A stretch of DNA of 64,000 bases from CAUZFZ01 sp963579025 (GTDB taxonomy: Bacteria; Planctomycetota; Planctomycetia; Planctomycetales; Planctomycetaceae): NCBI GenBank assembly GCA_963579025.1, contig CAUZFZ010000034.1:1-64000 (forward strand). Reading direction: 5' to 3'. Of the stretch, positions 41,490 through 48,656 are shown in pieces. Each line of letters begins with the position of its first letter. The first letter of the stretch is position 1. Under the pieces are notes generated by a model that ran no database searches, had not been told where the DNA came from, and saw only the letters and a list, made by a program, of their open reading frames with translations. A program made the position numbers and the translations under genes.

Positions 41490-42521
41490 TCACACCTTTC
41501 CAAAGATGCTTTGGCCGGTTGATTTCAGGTCGTCACAGGCGCGGCCCATGCGGTTGGCTACTCCGTTCTCACCGAGTTTCAGGTACGTCCGCGGGTCGTA
41601 CGACTTCTTGACGCCAATTTCGCCATCTACCATCAGCACTTCGTCGTAGTGCTTCATCATCCAGTCGATGACGGGACGCGTGAATGCGTACTGCGTGTCG
41701 GTGTCGATGTTCATCTTCACGACACCGTAGTTGAGCGTCTCCTGCAACTGACTCTGCGGTGTGCCGGAACCGCCGTGGAAGACGAGATCGAATTCAGCCG
41801 CCGCGCCGTGCTTTCCGATCACGGCCGCCTGACCTTCTTTGAGAATCTCTGGCCGCAGCTTCACGGCACCCGGTTTGTAATGACCGTGTACATTTCCGAA
41901 TGTCGCGGCAAACATGTAGCGACCAATCCCGTGGAGTGCTTCGTAAACTTCAAGCATGTCTTCGGGGCTGGTGTACAGCTTGTCGTTGGCAACCTCGCTG
42001 TGGTCGATTCCGTCTTCTTCGCCACCGACGACGCCGGCCTCGACTTCGAGAATGATTTCATTGTCGGAGCATAATTGCAGGAGTTCTTTGCTGATTGCCA
42101 GATTCTCACCCAGGGGCAGCTCTGAACCGTCAAACATATGCGAATTCATCAGGTTACCATTGCCAGCGGCACGACGTTCCGCAGTGGCGGCGATGAGCGG
42201 ACGCAGGAAAGGATCGACTTTTTTTGGCTGGCAGTGGTCTGTGTGCAGGCCGATCAATATGTCGTACTTTTCCGCGAGTCGATGTGTGACTTCCGCGAGA
42301 GCGATGGCCCCGTGCACGGCGTCTTTGACGTTCAATCCCGAAGCAAACTCACCCGCGCCCGTCGAAAATTGAATGATGCCGTCGGACTTTTTGTCGGCGA
42401 AGGCTTTCAATGCGCCGTTGATGGTCATGATCGAAGTGACGTTGATCGCGGGATAGGCGTAACTGCCCTGCTGAGCCGCATCAAGCATGGCGGCGTACTG
42501 GGCCGGAGTGGCGATTGGCAT
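41490..42521 (-). CDS. fba: class II fructose-bisphosphate aldolase
   Basis: The start at 42521 (MPIATPAQYAAMLDAAQQ) follows AGGA; the longer frame to 42716 is not needed. The 343-residue product is close to the usual length of the FbaA-type class II enzyme, which reversibly splits fructose 1,6-bisphosphate into glyceraldehyde 3-phosphate and dihydroxyacetone phosphate in the cytoplasm. Visible zinc and substrate motifs include IGLHTDHCQPKKVDPF, GSELPLGENLAISKELL, EVEAGVVGGEEDG, FGNVHGHYKPG and the phosphate-binding FHGGSGTPQSQ, then VVKMNIDTDTQYAF. It is a single-gene unit with its own terminator. Confidence 0.95.
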   Translation of the reverse strand: MPIATPAQYAAMLDAAQQGSYAYPAINVTSIMTINGALKAFADKKSDGIIQFSTGAGEFASGLNVKDAVHGAIALAEVTHRLAEKYDILIGLHTDHCQPKKVDPFLRPLIAATAERRAAGNGNLMNSHMFDGSELPLGENLAISKELLQLCSDNEIILEVEAGVVGGEEDGIDHSEVANDKLYTSPEDMLEVYEALHGIGRYMFAATFGNVHGHYKPGAVKLRPEILKEGQAAVIGKHGAAAEFDLVFHGGSGTPQSQLQETLNYGVVKMNIDTDTQYAFTRPVIDWMMKHYDEVLMVDGEIGVKKSYDPRTYLKLGENGVANRMGRACDDLKSTGQSIFGKV

Positions 42522-42973
42522 GCTGGAGTCCTGACAATTTCTACGAGGATTCAGTGAGTTGAAAACAATTCCGTGGAACTGACACATCAGTGTCAGTTGA
42601 TTTGTCGCATCGCTGGTGCGTTGCGAGCTGAGTGGTGTGCCCGAAGAGGGCGTCTCAATTACGGCGCTGGGCCGGATTCCGGCGACTTTGCTGGAATCGA
42701 AGCGTTGGGAACACACTGTGATGCGGCCACTACGGCCAGGCGGCGTGCCAGCTCACTGTCGCGATTCCCACTCCGGTGCCTGGTCATTCGAACCTTGCCG
42801 CACCGGGAAGTCTGACTGTGCTAACGAGACTAACGACTTGTGCTGAGGATTTCACTGCTGCGAGCCGGGTTTCCGGCAGGTCCCGATGTCACTTGAGAAT
42901 CGGTTGAATCCACCTAAAGTCCGGTACGTGTGCCACTCTGGGTGACTGCGCCCTCAATTCATCGAGGCTGATT
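42522..42973. other. 452-base gap between divergent fba and purE
   Basis: No supported gene or strong palindrome is seen. The region should hold the divergent promoters of the aldolase and the purEK operon. Confidence 0.4.
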
Positions 42974-43471
42974 ATGCCACAATCCGAATCGCAACCTCTG
43001 GTCGGGGTCATCATGGGCAGTCGCTCTGACTGGGACACGATGAAGAACGCGGCGGACATACTGGAGCAATTCAATGTCCCACACGAATGCCGGGTTGTGT
43101 CCGCCCATAGGACGCCAGACTGGATGAACGAATATGCAAAGACGGCTGCTGATCGCGGTCTCCAGGTAATTATTGCGGGAGCCGGCGGTGCTGCACATCT
43201 GCCTGGAATGGTGGCAGCTCAAACTGTTCTGCCGGTGTTGGGTGTCCCCGTGCAAAGCCGTGCATTACAGGGACTCGACTCACTGCTTTCGATTGTCCAA
43301 ATGCCCGGTGGTGTTCCGGTCGCCACACTTGCGATTGGTGCGGCCGGTGCAAAGAACGCCGGACTGCTGGCAGTTCGGATTCTGGCCAATCATGATGCGC
43401 AGTTGCGTTCGGCGCTCGAAGAGTTTCACCTGGAACAGACGGAAAAAGTTATCTCGGATTCGCAGCTATGA
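42974..43471 (+). CDS. purE: N5-carboxyaminoimidazole ribonucleotide mutase
   Basis: The 165-residue product has the PurE landmarks: VGVIMGSRSDWDTM, VVSAHRTPDWM, IIAGAGGAAHLPGMVAA and PVLGVPVQSRALQGLDSLLSI (short blocks of the substrate site). PurE moves the carboxyl group of N5-CAIR to carbon 4 in purine synthesis. GAGG lies before the ATG. The stop overlaps the start of purK (ATGA), the usual class I PurE-PurK arrangement, so both steps are coupled in one operon. Confidence 0.96.
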   Translation: MPQSESQPLVGVIMGSRSDWDTMKNAADILEQFNVPHECRVVSAHRTPDWMNEYAKTAADRGLQVIIAGAGGAAHLPGMVAAQTVLPVLGVPVQSRALQGLDSLLSIVQMPGGVPVATLAIGAAGAKNAGLLAVRILANHDAQLRSALEEFHLEQTEKVISDSQL

Positions 43472-44601
43472 CGGAACAGATACTGCCAGGTGCAACTCTG
43501 GGAGTACTCGGCAGCGGGCAGCTCGGGCGTATGTTTGGTATCGCCGCACGTCGACTCGGGTATCGCCTGCACGTTTATTCTCCAGATTCGGGCTCCCCCG
43601 CCGGACAGGTGGCCGACCGTGAATTCTCGGCTCGGTACGACGACCTCGACTCGCTCAGCGAGTTTGCACGCAGTGTCGATGTTGTGACATTTGAATTCGA
43701 GAATGTCCCGTCAGCCGTGACTGACTGCATCGAGCGTTCGACGCCGGTCCGTCCATCAGGACGTGTTCTGGGCATCGCGCAGAATCGCCTGGTAGAAAAG
43801 TCGACACTGCAGAATCTCGGACTCCCCGTGCCAGGGTTTCGTGCTGTTCGCAGTGCGAGTGAACTTAACGACGCCGTTACCCAGTTGGGGACGCCCTGCG
43901 TCATTAAGACCGCAACTTGTGGATATGACGGCAAGGGCCAGGCAATTATCCGCGCAGCAGTCGATTGCGAGTCGACCTGGCAACAATTGAACACTGCTGA
44001 AGCGATTGCGGAAGAATTCGTACCATTCGAGTGCGAAGTCTCCGTGATCGGTGTTCGCAACTGCGAGGGACAATTCACACATTACGGCCCGTTCCGTAAC
44101 ACACATGCGAATCACATTCTGGATGTGACTGTGGCGCCGGCCGGTCTACGTGAGACAACGGAGAGGGCCGCGGTTGAAATCACTCGCACCATTCTTGAAC
44201 AGCTCGATGTCGTCGGAGTGCTGTGTGTAGAGATGTTTGTGACGACCGACGGTCAGGTGCTTATCAATGAACTGGCCCCACGGCCGCACAACTCGGGGCA
44301 TCTGACCATCGACGCACACAAGTGCTGCCAGTTTGAACAACAGGTTCGCAGTATTTGTGGTCTGCCGCTTGGCTCGTCCGAGCAAATCGCTCCGGCCGCA
44401 ATGGCTAACCTCCTGGGGGATCTTTGGAACCCACCACCTGAGTGGTCAAAACTGATGGAACGCCCGGGCGTTCAATTGCATCTGTATGGAAAGGAAGCAG
44501 CTCGGCCAGGCAGAAAGATGGGACATCTCACTGTCCTCGATGAAACCACAGAGTTGGCAGAGGCTCAGGTGCGTGAGGCACGATCGTCATTGCATAGGTA
44601 A
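43468..44601 (+). CDS. purK: N5-carboxyaminoimidazole ribonucleotide synthase
   Basis: The 377-residue product is an ATP-grasp enzyme: an N-terminal Rossmann part (LGVLGSGQLGRMFGIAARRLG), FEFENVP, the ATP lid (CVIKTATCGYDGKGQ) and the metal site (INELAPRPHNSGHLTIDA). PurK uses ATP and bicarbonate to make N5-CAIR from AIR, which PurE then rearranges. The start overlaps the purE stop by four bases, so translation is probably coupled. Length and motifs are normal. Confidence 0.96.
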   Translation: MTEQILPGATLGVLGSGQLGRMFGIAARRLGYRLHVYSPDSGSPAGQVADREFSARYDDLDSLSEFARSVDVVTFEFENVPSAVTDCIERSTPVRPSGRVLGIAQNRLVEKSTLQNLGLPVPGFRAVRSASELNDAVTQLGTPCVIKTATCGYDGKGQAIIRAAVDCESTWQQLNTAEAIAEEFVPFECEVSVIGVRNCEGQFTHYGPFRNTHANHILDVTVAPAGLRETTERAAVEITRTILEQLDVVGVLCVEMFVTTDGQVLINELAPRPHNSGHLTIDAHKCCQFEQQVRSICGLPLGSSEQIAPAAMANLLGDLWNPPPEWSKLMERPGVQLHLYGKEAARPGRKMGHLTVLDETTELAEAQVREARSSLHR

Positions 44602-44785
44602 GCATTGGATGTGATGCTCGTTCATGCCGCTGCATCCGGCAACGAATTGTTGAAAGACACCTCCAGGTTGCGATCTGGCAATTGCGATTCGTCGAGGAAT
44701 AGACCAAGATTCTGATTCGGCGACAATTGGTAAAATCGGGACGCCGGAATCTGATTCCGGAATTCTTTCACTGTGGAGTTAAGTT

Positions 44786-45409
44786 ATGGCTAAAAAGGGT
44801 GGTAAGCGTGACGGCAGTAAGGGCAGAGCGATTTCGTCAGCTCTTTCCGCGAATCCTGGTGCGACCGCCAAGCAGATTCAGGCAGCCGTTGCCAAAGGTG
44901 GCGTGAGTGTTTCGCTTGGAATGATTGCCAAGATCAAAGGCGGACTGAAATCATCTGGTAAGAAGAAGAAGCCAGTTGCCGCGAAGGCCCCTGCGAAGCG
45001 CAAGAAGGCTGTCGCAAAGAAGAAAAAGGGTGCGAAACGCGGTCGTCGGCCCGGTGGTGGAGCCAGCATGAGCGATGCCATTCGCGCATTTATGACTGCC
45101 AACCCGGGTGCCAGCCGTTCCGCCGTTCGAGACGGTGTGCAGAGCCAGGGCATCGCCGTAAAAGACTCACTCGTCAGCGCCGTGTACTACAAGGTGAAGG
45201 CAAGTGGCGGCAAACCGGCTGCAAAGCGAGGTCCCGGCCGGCCGAAGAAAGCCGCACCGGCAGCGAAGGCAAAGAAAGCCGCGCCAGCGGCACGAGCTAC
45301 AGGTGGTCTGTCGGCCGCACAGCTCCTCACTGCCAAAGGGCTGGCCGATCAGCTCGGTGGTATCGCGAAGGTTCGAGAAGCACTCGATCTGATTGAACGA
45401 CTGTCGTAG
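44786..45409 (+). CDS. H1-like lysine-rich DNA-binding protein with AT-hook
   Basis: The 207-residue product has two related helical units, ISSALSANPGATAKQIQ and AIRAFMTANPGASRSAVRDG, each about 45 residues. They are joined by a Lys/Ala-rich linker (KKKKPVAAKAPAKRKK). A second basic stretch contains an AT-hook (KRGPGRPKK), and a C-terminal helix ends LDLIERLS. GGAG precedes the ATG. Lys-rich H1-like proteins are common in planctomycetes and chlamydiae and are thought to bind and compact DNA. The duplicated units resemble small winged-helix segments that may read DNA shape. It has its own terminator and stands alone. Confidence 0.82.
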   Translation: MAKKGGKRDGSKGRAISSALSANPGATAKQIQAAVAKGGVSVSLGMIAKIKGGLKSSGKKKKPVAAKAPAKRKKAVAKKKKGAKRGRRPGGGASMSDAIRAFMTANPGASRSAVRDGVQSQGIAVKDSLVSAVYYKVKASGGKPAAKRGPGRPKKAAPAAKAKKAAPAARATGGLSAAQLLTAKGLADQLGGIAKVREALDLIERLS

Positions 45410-45440
45410 ACCTCTGGGTCAACGACTTGCTGCTTAGCGA

Positions 45441-45480
45441 AACCGGCAGTCGGGAATTGGTTCCCGGCTGCCGGTTTTTT
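45441..45480 (+). terminator. intrinsic terminator after the H1-like gene
   Basis: AACCGGCAG plus CGGGAA pairs with TTCCCG plus CTGCCGGTT around TTGG, followed by a T6 run. It lies 32 bases past the stop at 45409 and separates the H1-like gene from the PqqD-led operon. Confidence 0.92.
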
Positions 45481-45697
45481 ATTTGGCGCCAAACCATGTG
45501 TGCGTTCGGACATCCCGCGCCAACTCTGAACGGAACATTGGTTTGCGAAATCGCGGTGTTTCCTGGTAATGAGCATCACATGACGCACGTATAAGCAGGT
45601 TGATGCAGGAGATTTCTGTCTGACGGTTCTTAATTGCGCATCGGACAGACAGCGACGCTGGAGCAAACTGGGCCGAACTGTTGTTGGAGTTCTTCGC

Positions 45698-45958
45698 GTG
45701 TCTGATGCATCCCGAGTCCGTCGCCTGGCGGTCAGTGACGAAGGGTTCGTTTTTGACCCGGCGACCGGACAGAGTTTTCTGCTTAATGCCACCGGCCTGG
45801 TCATCTTTCATGGTCTGCAGGCCGACCTGAGCGAGGAAGAGCTGACTCAGCGAGTGATCGACGAATTCGACGTCGACCCTGACCAGGCCGCAGTGGATGT
45901 CGAGGAATTTCTCGCTCACCTAAGAGGCCTGCAGATTCTGGCGGCTGTGGACTCATGA
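45698..45958 (+). CDS. PqqD-like RiPP-recognition protein
   Basis: The GTG start at 45698 is set by TTGGAG at a good distance. The 86-residue product has the PqqD pattern: an N-terminal strand pair (EGFVFDPATGQSFLLNATG), a helix (LVIFHGLQAD), a winged-helix core (LSEEELTQRVIDEFDVD) and a last helix (AAVDVEEFLAHLRGLQIL). Stand-alone PqqD-type proteins (RREs) bind leader peptides and hand them to modifying enzymes. No dedicated short precursor gene was found nearby, but the third gene of the operon has a leader-like N-terminus. Its stop overlaps the ATP-grasp start by four bases, so the two are probably made together. Confidence 0.85.
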   Translation: MSDASRVRRLAVSDEGFVFDPATGQSFLLNATGLVIFHGLQADLSEEELTQRVIDEFDVDPDQAAVDVEEFLAHLRGLQILAAVDS

Positions 45959-46995
45959 GCCAGACTCACGTCGCGGTCAGCGCCATCAATGCCACCGACA
46001 ACCCGGGGCCGGGAGTCGGAGTTGCACGGTGTTTGTGTGAGGATCCTGAGCTGGATGTCGCGGTCGTTGGCCTGGCGTACGATGCCCTGGAACCTGGACT
46101 CTACATGGACTGGATCATCGGGCGGGCATTCACAATGCCTTACCCGGGCGGTAGTGCCGACGAGTACCTCAACCGGCTGAGCTATGTGCAGGAGCAGACC
46201 GGTCTCGATTTTGTCATACCCTGTCTCGACGTCGAGCTACCGCTCTTTGTGCGGCTCGAAGATCGACTGAAGGGAATGGGAATCCGCTCGCTGTTGCCAA
46301 CGATGAGTCAGCTCCGCATGCGGAGCAAGGACCGGTTGCAGGAACTGTCCGGTCAAATGGACCTCCAACTGCCGGAAACGATCGCGGTTACCAGCGAGGC
46401 CGAGTTGTATGCCGCTGTCAACCGCATTGGATTTCCGCTGTATGTGAAAGGCATCTTTTACGAGGCCTACCGAGTGCAGACGGCGGTCGAGGCGTCTGCG
46501 CAGTTTCGGAAAATCGCCGCAGTCTGGGGTCTGCCCGTCATTGTGCAGGCGGCCGTTCAGGGAGACGAGTTAAACGTTGTCGGCGTCGGCGATGGAGAGG
46601 GTGGTTGCCTGGGCATGGTCGGCGTGAAGAAAACAGCGCTCAGCAGCCTGGGGAAAATGTGGGGAGGCGTGACAGTTCGTCATCCGGCGATGATCTCAGC
46701 CGCCGAGCGTTTGTTACAGGTGTGTCAGTGGCGCGGACCGTTCGAGCTGGAGTGCATTGTCAATGGTGATGATGTGTTTCTAATTGAGATCAACCCCCGT
46801 TTTCCCGCATGGGTTTACTTTGCCGCCGCAGTAGGTGTGAACCTGCCGGCGCGTCTTATCCGGCACATCCGTGGCGAAGATGTGGACACGACTTCCGACT
46901 ATGAAGTCGGCCAGCAATTCCTGCGATACAGCTGGGAAATGGTCACAACGATGGAGCGTTTTCAACACGTCCTCACTCAGGGAGAAACGAACTGA
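45955..46995 (+). CDS. ATP-grasp ligase of the carbamoyl-phosphate-synthase-like type
   Basis: The 346-residue product begins with a Rossmann-like pre-ATP part (VAVSAINATDNPGPGVGVAR, then FVIPCLDVELPLFVRL). The ATP-grasp fold (about 115-310) has the lysine strand FPLYVKGIFYEAY, VIVQAAVQGDELNVVGVGDG, and the metal site FLIEINPRFPAWVYFAAAVG (Glu-x-Asn-x-Arg). Such enzymes join a carboxylate to an amine through an acyl phosphate. The partner proteins (PqqD-like and DapDC-like) suggest the substrate is an amino acid or a peptide. It is translationally coupled to the PqqD-like gene and is followed 73 bases later by the decarboxylase-like gene. Confidence 0.85.
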   Translation: MSQTHVAVSAINATDNPGPGVGVARCLCEDPELDVAVVGLAYDALEPGLYMDWIIGRAFTMPYPGGSADEYLNRLSYVQEQTGLDFVIPCLDVELPLFVRLEDRLKGMGIRSLLPTMSQLRMRSKDRLQELSGQMDLQLPETIAVTSEAELYAAVNRIGFPLYVKGIFYEAYRVQTAVEASAQFRKIAAVWGLPVIVQAAVQGDELNVVGVGDGEGGCLGMVGVKKTALSSLGKMWGGVTVRHPAMISAAERLLQVCQWRGPFELECIVNGDDVFLIEINPRFPAWVYFAAAVGVNLPARLIRHIRGEDVDTTSDYEVGQQFLRYSWEMVTTMERFQHVLTQGETN

Positions 46996-47068
46996 CCGTG
47001 ACGGAACGCAGTTCTTTTGCCTCGGCATTTTGTCCCTGCGTGTTACGTCCGATCAATCGTGAGACTCA

Positions 47069-48427
47069 ATGAAACGCCCCTACGAACGACCAGTCATCAA
47101 GAAACTGGAAGCGAGCTTTCTTAACAAGTTCGGGACGAGCACGCTGGGTACGCAACGCGTCCGCAAAGACATCGACGGTGCGACGATTGACGAGCTGGTC
47201 AGCCAGTATGGTTCACCTCTATTCGTCTATTCGGAGCGCAATCTGCGGCAGAAGTATCGCCAGTTTCACACAGCCTTTACGACTCGCTACCCGGACGTCG
47301 CATTCGGGTGGTCGTACAAGACGAATTATCTGAAGGCGATCTGTGCGATTCTGCATGATGAGGGAGCACTGGCGGAAATCGTCTCGCGGATGGAATTCGA
47401 TAAGGCTCGTGCTTTGGGTATTCCCGGCGAACGGATTGTGTTCAATGGTCCGCATAAGCCATACGCCGTGCTGGAAGAAGCCGTGCGCGCTGGTGTCACA
47501 CTCAACGTCGACCACCCGGGCGAAATCGAAGATCTCGAACAGATTGCTGAACAGACCGGAGAGGTCATTGGCGTTGGCCTGCGACTGAATCTGGATGCTG
47601 GCATCTACCCACTGTGGTCAAGGTTCGGGTTCAATTTGGAATCCGGACATGCCATGAACGCCGTGCGGCGGATGTCTCACGGAGGTCGCCTGCAAGTCAC
47701 CGGGCTGCACTGCCACATTGGAACCTACATCCTCGATCCCACAGCTTACGCGCGGCAGGTCGAGAAGATGATCGCCTTCGCGAACGAGATTGAAGACCGA
47801 TTCGGCTGGCGGATTGAGAAGATCGATGTGGGTGGTGGGTTTGCCAGCCGCAGTCGGCTCAAGAGTACATACCTGTCGCCGGACGTGGTCGTTCCGTCGG
47901 TCGATGAATATGCCGAGGCTATCTGCGGATCTCTCCACGCGAATCTTCGTCCGGGGCATCAACCACAGCTGATCCTTGAGGCCGGTCGAGCCATCGTCGA
48001 TGAGTCGGGATACCTGGTCTCAACGATTGTCGCCACCAAACAACTGCCCGACGGAAGCCGGGCCTATGTGGCCGACGCCGGTATCAATCTGCTGTACACC
48101 GCAGCTTGGTATCAGTTCCACATCGAAACAGACCGTGAATGCAGCGGGCTCAATGAGCCGAGCGTGATCTATGGCCCCATGTGCATGAACATCGACGTGA
48201 TCGAAGAGGCCGTGCAGCTTCCGCCTCTGAATCGTGGACAGCGGCTGATCCTCTCACCCGTCGGCGCCTACAACAACACTCAATGGCTGCAGTTCATTGA
48301 ATACCGTCCGAACGTGGTTCTCGTCGGTGAAGACGGACAGGTCGAGCTGATTCGTGAAGCGGAAGACCTGAGCGATCTGGAACGTCGAGAGCGACTACCC
48401 GAGCGGTTGCGTGGCGACGCAGGCTGA
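47069..48427 (+). CDS. DapDC-like type III PLP enzyme with a leader-like N-terminus
   Basis: The 452-residue product is an alanine-racemase-fold PLP enzyme of the diaminopimelate/ornithine decarboxylase group. The PLP lysine is in GWSYKTNYL, the His ring-stacking block is GLHCHIGTYI, and the phosphate loop is DVGGGFA. EAGRAIVDESG matches the EPGR region, and GPMCMNID gives the Cys and Asp of the second active-site half. The first 30 residues are extra to the family and carry YERPVI (residues 5-10), then a Gly near 22. They resemble the YxxPxL recognition motif of lasso leaders. It sits between an ATP-grasp gene and an exporter-like gene, not with lysine genes, so a role in making or trimming a peptide or amino-acid product is more likely than lysine supply. 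Confidence 0.85.
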   Translation: MKRPYERPVIKKLEASFLNKFGTSTLGTQRVRKDIDGATIDELVSQYGSPLFVYSERNLRQKYRQFHTAFTTRYPDVAFGWSYKTNYLKAICAILHDEGALAEIVSRMEFDKARALGIPGERIVFNGPHKPYAVLEEAVRAGVTLNVDHPGEIEDLEQIAEQTGEVIGVGLRLNLDAGIYPLWSRFGFNLESGHAMNAVRRMSHGGRLQVTGLHCHIGTYILDPTAYARQVEKMIAFANEIEDRFGWRIEKIDVGGGFASRSRLKSTYLSPDVVVPSVDEYAEAICGSLHANLRPGHQPQLILEAGRAIVDESGYLVSTIVATKQLPDGSRAYVADAGINLLYTAAWYQFHIETDRECSGLNEPSVIYGPMCMNIDVIEEAVQLPPLNRGQRLILSPVGAYNNTQWLQFIEYRPNVVLVGEDGQVELIREAEDLSDLERRERLPERLRGDAG

Positions 48428-48656
48428 TTCGGATCGCTTCTATCAGGTCCCAGCAGATTCGCCGCGTGAGCCTGCAGCGATCCGGTCAGGTCGATCACAC
48501 GAGAGAGAGTTTCGATCGCACTCAGCTTCAGATATCAGTCATTTGGATAGTCAGTTTCAGTATCGCAGCCGGAAACTCTGTGCAGATGTCCCAGTCTTCC
48601 AGACTGGTCGCACCCATTCCATCCATTTCAGTCGATTCAATCGATAGCCTCGGCCG

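Noticed and set aside
47069..48427. Calling the PLP enzyme lysA (lysine biosynthesis)
   Set aside because: It sits with PqqD-like, ATP-grasp and exporter genes, and has an extra N-terminal stretch; the window has no other lysine genes.
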